From Sva-07 sp963743825 (lineage in GTDB: Bacteria > Actinomycetota > Acidimicrobiia > Acidimicrobiales > Ilumatobacteraceae): DNA of 64,000 nt. The first letter of the stretch is position 1. Each line of letters begins with the position of its first letter. This document shows positions 7,945 to 17,890 of the stretch, one piece after another. Below the pieces are notes generated by a model. That model was not told the DNA's origin. It saw nothing but the letters and a program-made list of their open reading frames with translations, and did no database searches. Where the stretch lies: assembly GCA_963743825.1 (NCBI GenBank), contig CAVURC010000003.1:168150-232149 (forward strand). The letters run 5' to 3'. Made by a program: the position numbers and the translations under genes.

Positions 7945-10900
7945 GTGATCAGGGTGACGACGTTGTATGCGTCGGGGGCGGGAGTGTCCGCTGCCTACTA
8001 CACGGGCTATCTCGACGAAGGCCGATGGTGAACGGCCGGGTGTGTGGGCCGGGTCCCAGGCACCAGGACTCGGCTTGACGGGGGAGGTGACGACCGGAGC
8101 CCTCGAAGCGGTCTTGTCGGGTCATCATCCGACGACCGGGATGCAGTTGGGTCGTGCGCTGGCCGATCGGGTGGATCGGCATGGGAACACGATCAGGGCG
8201 GTGGCGGGGTTTGACGCGACGTTGTCGGCACCGAAGTCGTTGTCGGTGCTGTGGGGTCTGACTGGTGACGACGGGTTCGCCGAGTGTCATGACGTCGCGG
8301 TGAACGCGGTGGTGGCAATGGTCGAGAAGTACGGCTCGACGACACGGATCCGTTCGAACGGCGTCCCGGTTGCATCCGGAGACGCAGGGGTTGACGGTGG
8401 GGGTGTTTCGTCAGTCGACGAGCCGCGCCGATGATCCGCAGTTGCATACCCATGTGGTGATCTCAGCGAAGGTGCAGACCGTCGATGGTCGCTGGTTGGC
8501 GTTGGATGCGTTGATGTTGAAGAAGTACCAGCAGGCCTTCGGGTACCTCTACCAGTCGGTGCTGCGCGCCGAGGTGACCGCCCGGTACGGGGTGGTGTTC
8601 GATCCGATCGTGAACGGCCAAGCCGAGATCGCCGGCGTCCCGACCGAGCTGCTCGATCAGTTCTCGAAACGGTCCCGGGAGATCGATACCGAGATGGGCG
8701 ACAAGCTCGCCGACTTCGCTCCATCGTGAAGGTCGTGATCCGTCGGGGTTCGAGTACGCGGCGATGGAACGCGAAGCCGCCGTGGACACGCGGTCGAGGA
8801 AGTCCGGGTTGGGTGTGTCGGATCTGCGGACACGGTGGGAGCGCGAGGCCGCCAACCTCGGCATCGACGCCACCACGTTGACCGCCTCGATCGCCGAGGC
8901 AGCCATGGCGCATCCGTTGGAGGCGTCGCCGTTGGATGTGTCGGAGGTGATCGGGGTGTTGGCGTCGCGGCAGTCGACGTGGAATCGGATGGACGTGTTG
9001 CGCACGATCTGCGACACCGTGACCCCGCAACCCGGACACGACGGAACCAGCTGGGCGAACGCACTCGACGCGTCGGTGAACACGGTGCTGGAGTCGTGCA
9101 TCGATCTGGATCCGATCATCGAGTCGTCGTCTCGGCGGGGCTCGGATGGTCGGTCGGTGTGGATCGAGCCGATCACGAACCAGTCCACCAGCGAGCACAT
9201 CTTGGCCCAGGAGGAGCACATCGTGTCGTGGGCGCTCGACGCCCAAGCCGACGACCCGACACCATCGGCCACGATCGCTGACACGGCGTTGGATGATGGC
9301 CAGCACGCCTCGGCCAGCGCCGTCGCTGGCCACGATCGGCTGGTGTTGGTGGTGGGTCCGGCCGGAGCGGGCAAGACCCGCATGCTGCAAGCCGCCGTGT
9401 CCGATCTGCACGGACAGCGGCGCGCGGTGATGGGCTTGGCGCCGACGGCGAAGGCCGCCCGTGTCCTGGAAACCGAGACCGGCATGATCGCCGACACCGT
9501 CGCCAAACTCCTCTACGAACTCGACCGACCAGACAGCGACGAGTCCTCGTGGGACGCCGGGCCGGGCATGACGGTGATCGTGGACGAGGCCGGCATGTTG
9601 AACACCTCGGACCTGTCACGCCTCGTCGCCCACGCCGAGCAACGCCAGTGGCGACTCGCGCTCGTCGGTGACCCTCACCAGTTGCAGGCGGTGGGTCGGG
9701 GCGGCATGTTCCTCGAGTTGTGTGACACCGGGCGGCGTGTCGAGCTCGAACACCTCCACCGGTTCGCCAACCGGTGGGAAGCGGCCGCGTCGCTGGAGTT
9801 GCGTCACGGCAACCCGTCCGTGCTCGACACGTACACCGCTTATGGGCGGATCCGGCCCGGCACGTTCGCTGAGCATCTCGACACGATCGCCGACCTGTGG
9901 CAGCAGTGTCAGGACGCGGGTGAGTCGTTGTCGATCACGACGACGCGCACCGAACACGTCAACGCGATCAACGACCACATCCAACAACGCCGCCTCGACA
10001 CGCGGCCAACTCGACGAGGGGACACTCACGCCAGTCGCTGATTCGTGGGTGATGGTCGGCGATGTCGTCGCAACACGCCGCAACGATCGCCGACTACGCA
10101 GCAGTGTCAACGAGCCGGTCCGGAATCGTGAGCGTTGGACCGTCACCGCGACCGACTCGATCGAGGAGGGCGACGTGACCGTGACCCGACTCGACGGACA
10201 CGGCACCATCACCCTGCCGCGTGACTACGTCCGCGAGCACGTACAGCTTGCGTATGCCACCACCGAACCGGGCGCCCAAGGCGACACGTCCACGTGCAGC
10301 GTCACCTTGGCCACAACGGCGACGACTCGGCGTGGTCTGTACATGGCCATGACCCGCGGTGAACGTGAGAACCTCGCGCTCGTCGTCACCCAATCGCATG
10401 ATCTGGCCGAAGCGCGCAGTGTGCTCGAAGGCGTCCTGCTCGCCGACCGTGCCGACATCCCCGCTGTGGTGCAACGCCGCACCCTCGCCGCGACCGTCCC
10501 CGCCAGCGTGCCGCAGCGACGGGTCCAGGTCCCCGACTGGTTCGACCAGGTCCGCGCCGACGCCGAGGAGAGTCTCCGCGACTCCGAACAACAGCTCGAC
10601 GAACGCAACACCGAACGCGCCGCGGCCCGAGAGCAAGTTGCAATGGCCGGGCGTGAGTTGCCGGCCGCCGAAGCGGCGCACGAACCGTTCGCTGCCCAGA
10701 TCGCCGCCGCCGAACGCATCGTGAACGCGGCACAGTCAGCACTACGCGACACCCAAGCCGAGCTGCGGCATGCCGGGCGGATCCACCGTCGAACGGCTCG
10801 CCGTGACGTCGACGCGGCCAGCGACGTTCTCGCCATTGCGACCGATCGACTCAACCGTGCCGAGGAACTCGCAGCGCCGACACGGCACCGGGTCAACGAA

Positions 10901-11228
10901 CTCCGCAACGTCATCGACGATCACCACCGCATGGACTCCACCCGGCGGATGTTCGACCAGTTCAACGACCTCGAAGGCATCGCCCACGACGCCGGGCGTC
11001 TCTGCCACGCCCTCGACCAATGGAAGCACTGGGCCAACGGACGCAACCTCGACAACACCGCGCTGGCCGAGATCGCCGCCACGCTCGCGCGACCACGACG
11101 ACCGACCCGGCATCAGCCAACTCGCCACCCCGCTCGCCCAGTGGGCCCGGCGACGAGGACTCGAACTCGAACCGCCGACGCCACCGACACCAACGCGGTC
11201 GTCGATCGGCATCGAAATCGACTTCTGA
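7945..11228 (+). pseudogene. MOB-F relaxase-helicase (TrwC/TraA type), interrupted by five +1 frameshifts
   Basis: GTG 7945 follows GGGAG. Five consecutive frames read as one protein of about 1,092 aa: the N-terminal relaxase with the Tyr pair in SAAYYTGYL, FDATLSAPKSLSVLWGLTG and the metal-binding DDPQLHTHVVISAK; then a helicase with Walker A (GPAGAGKTR), Walker B (VIVDEAGML), GDPHQLQAVGRGG and LYMAMTRGERENLALVV; then a coiled-coil tail ending LELEPP...IGIEIDF. Breaks lie near 8018-8024, 8365-8367 (CCC), 8715-8718, 10003-10008 and 11090-11096, each cured by deleting one base. Either the gene is decayed or the sequence has insertion errors; similar +1 breaks in core genes favour the second. 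It would nick oriT and unwind the element for transfer. Confidence 0.85.
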
Positions 11229-11568
11229 AAGCACGCGAACGCAGACCCACAAACAAGTGATTATGCGGTGGCCCATCGGGCCGAAGAGGCGACCGACTTC
11301 GCCGGCGATGTGGAGCTGATCGGAGCGTTGCGAGCCGCGATTATCGCTCGCACATCGGGCAGGGTCTCGATGCGATGTGCTGCTGGACGAACCGGAGAAT
11401 GGCGGATCGCAGTGCAGTCACGACGCAACCCGAGTGGACCGGTCGCAGATGTTGAAGCGACACGGCGCGTGCTGGGTCTGCTTGGCGTTCCAGTGCGGTA
11501 GCGGACCGTCGTTGGTGAGCCTGATACGCAAGTCATTTGTCGAGTGAATTGTGGCTGCCGAGCGGGCA
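11229..11568. other. Intergenic region carrying a copy of a dispersed repeat
   Basis: 340 bp between the relaxase end and the hydrolase gene. It begins with a repeat shared with 53784 (11257-11305). An open frame reading GAT TAT GCG GTG... runs to TAG near 11501 and could encode DYAVAHRAEEATDFAG..., but it has no start codon with a ribosome site and I do not call it a gene. Confidence 0.5.
11257..11305 (+). repeat. Dispersed repeat copy (GTGATTATGCGGTGG...CTTCGCCGG), pair of 53784
   Basis: 49 bp with identical ends (15 bp GTGATTATGCGGTGG and about 10 bp ending CTTCGCCGG) to 53784-53832 and a diverged middle. About 75 bp further on, a related GATTATCGCTCGCACATCGGGC occurs (11339-11362). The motif resembles, in reverse orientation, the longer repeats in the 57-64 kb region. 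Confidence 0.55.
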
Positions 11569-12507
11569 TTACCTAGCTCGTGTGTTGACGTCGTGCAGGA
11601 TCTCGGGGAGCCGGAACCCGATCGACATGTGTCCTTCGCCGGCCAGGATCCTGAGCAAGGAGTCGGGGATCTGCTGTGCCAGCCAGTGCGCTTCGGCTGG
11701 GACGACGGTGTCGTCTTCGTCGCCTTGCCAGATCGTGACGTTGCGGGCGGTCGCAAGGTCGAAGCCCCAGTCCCGTACGAAGGCCATGTAGTCGTCCCGC
11801 GCTCCGATCACACCGGCCGCGAAGGCAGTTCGGAAGCTTTCGATGAGCCAGTCCGCAAGGTCGCCGGTCATTGCAGCCTGATCCGCCTCGGACGTGAACA
11901 GTTGCGGCACGTCGACCGCCTGCATGGTGACCAATTCGGTACGGTCGGCTTCGAGCGCGGCTGCGAGACCCTCATCGTCTCCTAGCAGTGCCATTCCGAT
12001 CCTTCCGGACGTCCAGTCGTAAACGCCTGCGGAACGAGGCGCCATCCCCGCAATGATGGCCGTGGCGAGGCAACGTCGGGGCAGAAGGGCGGCGCAGGCA
12101 AGCGCATGGGGCCCGCCGCCGGACCAGCCGACTGCCGCGAACGACTCGACTCCCAGTACGTCCATGATCGTGGCGGTATCCGCTGCGGCGTCGGCAACCG
12201 ACCGGCCGGGCTGAGGGTCCGACCTGGCGTAGCCTGGGCGGGCGTACAGCACCAGACGTGATCGATGGTCTCCGAGCCACTGATCCGGCAGCGCAACCAG
12301 CCCGTTGGGGGTACCCATGTGGAGCATCACCGTCGTTGTGTCGTCTCCGGCTCTCACGAGCACGTCAATTGCGCGTCCGTCGGAAGCAGTGACGATGACA
12401 CGCTCCACTGCGGTGCCCACGATCGCACCGTACACCCGGCTCAATGGACCCACAACGGTGAGTCCGATGCGTTGGATCGACCTGCCAGCCCTACCGCTGC
12501 GCCGCAC
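11569..12507 (-). CDS. Alpha/beta-hydrolase fold protein
   Basis: 312 aa. Nucleophile elbow GWSGGG, acid in WQGDEDDTVVP and catalytic His in GEGHMSIG give a complete Ser-Asp-His triad. The oxyanion region reads LHMGTPNG, typical of small-molecule hydrolases/esterases rather than lipases. The N-terminus contains RSGRAGRSIQRIGLTVVGPLSRVYG, possibly a membrane-associated helix. It starts 60 bp after the end of the SARP-type regulator on the same strand, so the two may be co-transcribed as element cargo. The substrate is unknown. Confidence 0.82.
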   Translation of the reverse strand: MRRSGRAGRSIQRIGLTVVGPLSRVYGAIVGTAVERVIVTASDGRAIDVLVRAGDDTTTVMLHMGTPNGLVALPDQWLGDHRSRLVLYARPGYARSDPQPGRSVADAAADTATIMDVLGVESFAAVGWSGGGPHALACAALLPRRCLATAIIAGMAPRSAGVYDWTSGRIGMALLGDDEGLAAALEADRTELVTMQAVDVPQLFTSEADQAAMTGDLADWLIESFRTAFAAGVIGARDDYMAFVRDWGFDLATARNVTIWQGDEDDTVVPAEAHWLAQQIPDSLLRILAGEGHMSIGFRLPEILHDVNTRAR

Positions 12508-12567
12508 TATCTCAGGCGTATCTGCCAGATCAGACAGGCGAACGGATTCAGCTGGTTGCGTCTGTTG

Positions 12568-15500
12568 TCAGGCTGAGGAAGTGAGCCATGGGATGCCCAG
12601 CCGTTCGGCGAGTTTGTTCGACTCAGCACGGGCCTGTGTGGCCTCGTCTCCAGCGGGGAGCATGTTCGCCAGTTCGTGTTCGGCGAGGGCGACGAACGGG
12701 AGCGCATCCATCGCTGAGTTCGCGCGAACCGCTGCTCGTAGGTGGTCGATGGCGCGATCGGTGTCTCCGGCGGCGTTCGCGAGGAGGCCGGCGTAGAGGT
12801 GCATCGATCCGTACATCATCGCTCCTGGAGCGAAATTGGCGACCAGGTGGGCGTAACGGGCAGCGAAGGGGTACGTGGCGGCCGCTGCGGTCGGGTGGGG
12901 GAATCGACGCATTGTCAACGCGACTGAGCAGATCGTTTCCAGTCGACCGAGGTCGTGTCTGTAGGCGAGATCAGGCTCGCGGGCGATTCGGTCAAGCAGC
13001 GACGATGGATCATCGCGACACCACAACAATTCTTCGCCTCTATTGGAGTCGGTCGTGGTGAATCTTGTGATCTCCTGGCCGCGCAGCCACGACAGCGTTT
13101 GGCTGACGGTCGAGCCCACGCTGACCGCGAGGGCATTGTTGATGTGCTCGGCGTGATCTTGCGCGTCGGCGATCAACAGCTCGGCCTCGTCGAAGCGCCC
13201 CTGGAAGACCCGCAGTGCCGCGAGTCGGATGGCGGCGCTCCAGAGCTGGTTCGGGAGATGAAGCCGTTCAGCGAGCGCCGCCAACCCACGGCAGGCCCGC
13301 TCGATTCCGTCGACGTCACCGCTGTCGAAGTTGGTGATGGTCTGCCATCTCAGTCCCCATGACTCGGTGACACCGTCACCGAGGGTCTGCCCGATGGCGG
13401 TGAGCTCCTCGGCCATCGCAATGCGTTCATCAACTTGATCGGGGTTGAACCAGCCGCGCAGTCGACACCGGATGGCGTAGGCGAGCGCGCTGCGGTCCCC
13501 GTTGCGGCGAGCGAGTTCGAGTGACCCGACAGCGAGGGTGACGGCACGTTCGTGCTCGGAGTACGACAGCGCCGAGCCGAGCCGGGCCATGACTCGGACC
13601 CGTTCGCTACCAGTCAGGCCATCGATGTCCAGTGTGGCGGCGAGCATGAGCGTTCCTGGTTCGTCACCGACGACGTTCAGTTCGGGCTCACCTGCATACA
13701 AGAGTGCAGCGGCGGCCTCCAGGGTGCGGTCACCACTGATGCGAGCTGTCCTCCAGGCCGCTTCGGCGGCTTTGCGGGCGCGGGTCTCGTCGCCCGACAG
13801 CGTCGCCGCGCGCGCCAAGCCAATCTGGAGGCGACCTTCCAGTTCGGGATCGCTGGGCAGGTCGCACACTGTGTCGAGTGCGCTGGTGAACCATTCGCAT
13901 GCGTCGTCATACGCGAACGATGCCATTGACCACTCAGCGGCCTGCTCCGCGCAGAGACAGCCTGCCAAGCGGGCATCGGTCGTACTGCACCGAAGCAAGT
14001 GGAACGCGAGTCGGCCCACCTCGATCGGGGTCGGCTCGGCGGGCGTGCCTTGGAGTGCCCTGGCGAACTGGTGGTGGACCACCGCCTGTCGAGCCTTGGA
14101 CATACTCGCCGCGAGAGCGTCTCGGGCGAGCGTGTGCGTGAACGCGTAGATCACGCAAGACGATGCCTGTTCCACAAGCAGCTGTGCTTCGATCGCTGTG
14201 TCGAGCGCGTCGACCACCGTCGGTTCGGGTAGGCCCGAAGCGTTGACCATCAACTCGAGATCGAACTCCAGCCCAGCGACCGATGCCATCTGCAGCAGAT
14301 CGAATGCCGGCGACGGCAACCGCCGAGATCGAGCGACGATCACCTCACGCACCAACTCGGGCACGTCGTCGGAACCAGCATCGTCGATGACCCCGCTGGC
14401 TGCTGACGAGCGAACCAGCTCACCCAGCATGAATGCATTGCCGCCCGTTCGTTCCAGTAGCGACGCGGCGGTGCGATCGGTAGCGGCCTGATCCGTGCCC
14501 ACGACCGAGAGGTACCCGCGAACGTCATCAACGTCGAACCCGTGCAAGCGGAGCACGCCGACCCCTGGTTCGCGCCCAAGCGCGCCGATGACATCGACGC
14601 CGCCGAACTCGGGAACCCGCGCCGTCGCAATGATCGCCAGGTGCGCAGCGGCGGAACGTCGCAGCAGATGCGCCAACGACAGAATCGTCGGTTGTGACGC
14701 CCAATGGACGTCGTCGAGCACGATCAGCACCGGCCGGACCGCCGCGAGGTGCTCGATCACCAAGGATGTCTCATCGAGGAGCCGATAGCGATCTGCTGCG
14801 GGTGTGCTCGACCCATTTGAGTGCGCTGAATCGGCCGACATTCGAGCGAGCAGCGATCGGAGACGCTCCACCGCGGCTGGCGGTCCGATTGCATGAGTGT
14901 TCCTGTCCGCGAGATCGCTGAGGGCCTGCTGCAGCGGTTCGAACGCACTCCCGACGAACTCGCTGCATCGCCCGAACAACACGAGCACCCCGTCGTTGTG
15001 GCAGGCAGCAGCGAACTCGGCCGCGAGTCGGGTCTTGCCAACGCCAGCCTCGCCAACGACGATGTCGAGCCGAGGGTGGCCATCATCGATTGCCGAGCGG
15101 TAACTCCGTTCGAGGTGGGTCATCTCGACACGTCGACCGACGAACGACACGTCGTCGCTTCGCGCGGCCAACGGTGCAGGCAGCGTGGCCGAGTCATGTG
15201 AGGCAATGGCATCCGCCACTCGCACGGAGTCTGCCGGCGGCACGCGGTGCTCCAGAACTGCGAGCTCCAGCTGGCGCAGCTCCGGACCCGGTTCCACACC
15301 GAGCTCCAACGCAAGACCGCGACGGGCACGACTCACAGCGTTCAGCGCATCGGCGTGCCGACCCGTGGCGGCAAGCGCGGACACGAGAAGGCACCACGCC
15401 CTTTCGCGTGTCGGATCACGGCCGACGAGCACTTCGAGCTCGCCGATGACCTCCTGGTGACCACCAGACGCGAGGTCGAGACCGAAGAGCTCCTCGGTCA

Positions 15501-15960
15501 AGGCGAGCTCCAGCTCGGATACCTGCCGGCGAAGTCCGATCAGGGACGTGTCGTCGTCCAACTCGGGAAACGCGGGTCCGCGGAATCGATCCCGGGCAGC
15601 GCGAAGCAACCCACGCGCCTCCACATCGTGTCCACCATCAATCGCCCGGCGGGCTGCGTCGACCGAGTTCTGCACGAGATCGAGATCGACCTCGACAAGC
15701 ATCAGGCGGTAACCGTTCGATTCACGAACGATGGCGTCCGGGCCGAGGGCATGGCGCAGATGATGAACCAGGCCGTGCAGCGTCTTGCGCGCGGAGTCGG
15801 GCCGCTGCTGCCACAACGCGTCGATCAAGACATCGTCGGACACCAGCCCGGGGCGAGCGGCGGCGAGCCGCGCCAACAGCGTCCGCTCTTTCGGGCGGAG
15901 ACCGATAGCTCTCCCGTGGTCATCGACCACCTGGAGAGGACCGAGAACGCGAACCTCCAC
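12568..15960 (-). CDS. SARP/BTAD-family transcriptional regulator with AAA ATPase and TPR domains
   Basis: About 1,130 aa from GTG 15960 (VEVRVLGPLQVVDDHG), where SARP proteins normally begin; a longer ATG start at 16080 adds a non-homologous 40 residues. Order: OmpR-type winged helix (1-95; LRPKERTLLARLAA), bacterial transcriptional activator domain (about 100-250; ERAWCLLVSALAATGRHADALNAVSRARR), AAA/NB-ARC-like ATPase with Walker A GEAGVGKTRLA and Walker B VLIVLDDVHWAS, then a long helical repeat half. Such AfsR-like proteins are ATP-dependent activators, often of secondary metabolism. Here it is cargo of the mobile element, divergent from the YdhR-like gene and upstream of the hydrolase, its probable targets. 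Confidence 0.87.
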   Translation of the reverse strand: MEVRVLGPLQVVDDHGRAIGLRPKERTLLARLAAARPGLVSDDVLIDALWQQRPDSARKTLHGLVHHLRHALGPDAIVRESNGYRLMLVEVDLDLVQNSVDAARRAIDGGHDVEARGLLRAARDRFRGPAFPELDDDTSLIGLRRQVSELELALTEELFGLDLASGGHQEVIGELEVLVGRDPTRERAWCLLVSALAATGRHADALNAVSRARRGLALELGVEPGPELRQLELAVLEHRVPPADSVRVADAIASHDSATLPAPLAARSDDVSFVGRRVEMTHLERSYRSAIDDGHPRLDIVVGEAGVGKTRLAAEFAAACHNDGVLVLFGRCSEFVGSAFEPLQQALSDLADRNTHAIGPPAAVERLRSLLARMSADSAHSNGSSTPAADRYRLLDETSLVIEHLAAVRPVLIVLDDVHWASQPTILSLAHLLRRSAAAHLAIIATARVPEFGGVDVIGALGREPGVGVLRLHGFDVDDVRGYLSVVGTDQAATDRTAASLLERTGGNAFMLGELVRSSAASGVIDDAGSDDVPELVREVIVARSRRLPSPAFDLLQMASVAGLEFDLELMVNASGLPEPTVVDALDTAIEAQLLVEQASSCVIYAFTHTLARDALAASMSKARQAVVHHQFARALQGTPAEPTPIEVGRLAFHLLRCSTTDARLAGCLCAEQAAEWSMASFAYDDACEWFTSALDTVCDLPSDPELEGRLQIGLARAATLSGDETRARKAAEAAWRTARISGDRTLEAAAALLYAGEPELNVVGDEPGTLMLAATLDIDGLTGSERVRVMARLGSALSYSEHERAVTLAVGSLELARRNGDRSALAYAIRCRLRGWFNPDQVDERIAMAEELTAIGQTLGDGVTESWGLRWQTITNFDSGDVDGIERACRGLAALAERLHLPNQLWSAAIRLAALRVFQGRFDEAELLIADAQDHAEHINNALAVSVGSTVSQTLSWLRGQEITRFTTTDSNRGEELLWCRDDPSSLLDRIAREPDLAYRHDLGRLETICSVALTMRRFPHPTAAAATYPFAARYAHLVANFAPGAMMYGSMHLYAGLLANAAGDTDRAIDHLRAAVRANSAMDALPFVALAEHELANMLPAGDEATQARAESNKLAERLGIPWLTSSA

Positions 15961-16094
15961 GTCATGCAGCGTACGCCTCTGCGATGACGCGCCTGACCTG
16001 CCGCCGCAACCACCCCACCACCGGGCTGCAACCGCCCAGGCCGACAATGCGACGTGTCCTGCAAACGCAGGACTCACCACTCAAGGAGCACACC

Positions 16095-16406
16095 ATGCAC
16101 GCCGTCTTGATCACATTCACCAGCGCAGCCTCACTCGACCAGGTCGCAGAGCCGTTCGAGCGTTACGCCCACGCCTTGCGCGCCGTCCCGGGCCTCGTCA
16201 TGAAGACCTGGATCGCTGACGGCTCGACGCTGGGCGGCTTCCACATCTTCGACGACCAATCACACGCCGACGACTACCTCGATGGCGAACTGTTGGCCAC
16301 CGTCACCGCCAACCCCACCTTCACCGACTTCAACGTCACCCGATTCGACATCATCGACACCCTCAGTGCGATCAACGGAAGTCCTGCGACGCAAGGCGCA
16401 ACATGA
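16095..16406 (+). CDS. YdhR-like putative monooxygenase (dimeric alpha/beta barrel)
   Basis: 103 aa. HAVLITFTSAASLDQVAEPFERYAHALRAVPGLVMKTWIADGSTLGGFHIFDDQSHADDYL matches the YdhR pattern (PGL-x-x-K-x-W, GG-x-x-x-F, A-x-x-Y). These small ferredoxin-like dimers are related to antibiotic-biosynthesis monooxygenases, but their substrates are mostly undefined. ATG 16095 is supported by AAGGAG eight bases upstream. It is divergent from the SARP-type regulator, which may control it through the shared 134-bp promoter region. Confidence 0.78.
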   Translation: MHAVLITFTSAASLDQVAEPFERYAHALRAVPGLVMKTWIADGSTLGGFHIFDDQSHADDYLDGELLATVTANPTFTDFNVTRFDIIDTLSAINGSPATQGAT

Positions 16407-16469
16407 CGTGGGTGCCGACCGGAGTCGTCCCTCGAACCATCGATGCACGATCGCCGAAGGGGGAAGCTC

Positions 16470-16781
16470 ATGAAGGCCTCGAAATCGACCCTTGCGATCT
16501 GCTCGGTCACAGCAGCAATTGGCGTGCTGGCGTGGGGCACGTCGAATGACGCTCCTTCTCTGCCCCCTAGCGGGCTATGCACCGTCGGAGTCGGCAGCGG
16601 CGTGCCTCGTGGAACCGTCGTCGAGATCTGCCGGATGCTCCCGACCGAAGCACTCAGCTCGATGCCAGGGCTCAGCCAGACACCTCCACAATCGATCCAC
16701 CAGGACTTGATGGTCGCAATCAGTTCGTTGAACACCCACCGAATCCTCACGATCAACGGCCTCCGATTACTGATGCGGTGA
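16470..16781 (+). CDS. Small exported hypothetical protein
   Basis: 103 aa from ATG 16470, preceded by AAGGGGGAAG. An N-terminal signal-like helix (KSTLAICSVTAAIGVLAWG) is followed by a short, low-complexity mature part with two Cys residues (LCTVGVG, EICRML) that could form a disulfide. I recognise no family. It follows the YdhR-like gene by 64 bp in the same direction and is probably expressed with it. Confidence 0.45.
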   Translation: MKASKSTLAICSVTAAIGVLAWGTSNDAPSLPPSGLCTVGVGSGVPRGTVVEICRMLPTEALSSMPGLSQTPPQSIHQDLMVAISSLNTHRILTINGLRLLMR

Positions 16782-17318
16782 ACAAACACCGGGGTCCACC
16801 TTCGACCAAGGGTTGCAGTTTTCCTGCCGGCGCCCGGTGACGATCGAAGGCCACGGCGTCATCACGTCCACTCGCGCCGAAGCGACAGCGGGACGCAACG
16901 CCCGATTGTCCAGATACCCCAACCGATCGTTCAGGACCGGGACAGGCGACCGGCGAGCCAGTTGACAGTTGAACGGTTGGTCGACGCCGCCAGGTGTGCG
17001 GTGCACGTGACGCAACTGGGCCACAACCTCAACCTCGCCGGCCAGGTCGACCAGCTCCTGTGGGGTTGAACGGCGAACGGGCAACCCCGAGCACTCGCTG
17101 GGGCCGTCCTCTGCGTACACGCCGAGCACGAAAGCACCAGCGGGTGTCGACGAGGTCTTTTCGACATGCGGGTCGCGGTAACCCGGTGGCGCCACACCAA
17201 CTCGCGCCGCATCGCGGCCCCACTGTGGCGCCACACTTTCACCGGCATATTCGCCGTAGTCGCGTGCTCGGGAGTAGTTCAAACCAGCGCAGCGAAGCGG
17301 GCAATCCTCCCTACTCAT
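16767..17318 (-). CDS. Doubtful hypothetical ORF near the right end of the element
   Basis: A 183-codon open frame on the minus strand. Its first about 45 codons overlap a copy of the dispersed repeat (17147-17275), so a genuine start, if any, would be downstream, near GAFVLGVYAEDGPSECSGLPV. Three Cys and a Pro-rich composition could fit a small exported protein, but there is no clear ribosome site or family. Confidence 0.25.
   Translation of the reverse strand: MSREDCPLRCAGLNYSRARDYGEYAGESVAPQWGRDAARVGVAPPGYRDPHVEKTSSTPAGAFVLGVYAEDGPSECSGLPVRRSTPQELVDLAGEVEVVAQLRHVHRTPGGVDQPFNCQLARRSPVPVLNDRLGYLDNRALRPAVASARVDVMTPWPSIVTGRRQENCNPWSKVDPGVCSPHQ
17147..17275 (+). repeat. Dispersed repeat copy E with duplicated GTGGCGCCACAC palindrome
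   Basis: Core GCGCCGCATCGCGGCCC at 17204-17220 is the same core as at 59153-59169. It is flanked by two identical copies of the palindromic 12-mer GTGGCGCCACAC (17186-17197 and 17225-17236), and by TCGCGGTAACCCGG and CGCCGTAGTCGCG outside, the TAA/TAG-containing half-sites seen in other copies. It lies 190 bp inside attR. Confidence 0.55.
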
Positions 17319-17429
17319 CCCTAGAACTGACCGGACTGTGCAACATCATTCGGACACCCGAATCGCGAAAGCCCTGGTCAGCGGGACGTGGCAACACTGA
17401 ACGTCACTCACAAACCCGGTGAGGGTGAG

Positions 17430-17523
17430 CCACACGATCTTCGAGGGCACCAGCGAGATCCAGCAGCTGGTCATCTCCCGGGCGATCTCTGGCCTGCGCA
17501 TCGAGTGATTCTGCCGCTCGCCG
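17430..17523 (+). repeat. attR: displaced copy of the acyl-CoA dehydrogenase 3' end
   Basis: Partner of 4971-5064 (86/94 identical). It encodes the same last 25 residues and stop codon but has no upstream gene, so it is a gene-end remnant created by integration. It marks the right boundary of the element. Confidence 0.82.
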
Positions 17524-17890
17524 AAGGTTGTGTGAGCACCTCTCGCCACCGGTGACCTGGTCGCTCAAACAAACTCGGAGTAGGCGAAGAGACCCCGCGT
17601 CACCGACGGCTGGGATCGCCAACCGGATACGTCATGTCGAGTCGAGCGCGCACGCTGAGGGTCCGTTGGCGCGTCATCGCTCGCCTCGGGCCTCGAACCA
17701 GACGCCGTGAACGTCGACGGACGCGCGCTCGGTCGCACTGGGTTTCGTGCCTCAGCCGATCCACCACCGACCGTGGCGGCGCACGCCGAGATGGACACAC
17801 TGCGCGCTCGATACCCGCCCCCCGATCGGATTCCTGTCGCGCTGACGCGTCCAGCTTCGTCACAAGTTCTCGCTATCGGCAAGGAGGCTC
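17524..17890. other. Gene-poor region right of attR
   Basis: 367 bp of host flank with no ORF that has both coding character and a ribosome site. Several short overlapping frames exist, but they are Arg/Pro-rich shadows of GC-rich DNA. Confidence 0.4.

Larger units (their letters stand above)
5005..17486. mobile_element. Integrative (probably mobilizable) element inserted in the 3' end of an acyl-CoA dehydrogenase gene
   Basis: The region between the two 23-bp att cores is about 12.5 kb. It contains a tyrosine integrase immediately inside the left end, a DUF3800-like gene, a 10-bp iteron array, an Xis-like HTH protein, a winged-helix protein, a MOB-F relaxase-helicase, and cargo (hydrolase, SARP-type ATPase regulator, YdhR-like protein, small exported protein). 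No type IV secretion genes are visible, so it would depend on a helper for conjugation. Short TCCCTAG motifs occur near both ends (5094-5101, 5106-5113, 17317-17324) and may be integrase arm sites. The relaxase is frame-disrupted in this sequence, so present mobility is uncertain. Confidence 0.75.

Noticed and set aside
11268..11501. Small ORF (AHRAEEATDFAGDVELI...) after the relaxase
   Set aside because: It begins inside the dispersed repeat and has no ribosome site; the coding appearance may be due to GC bias.
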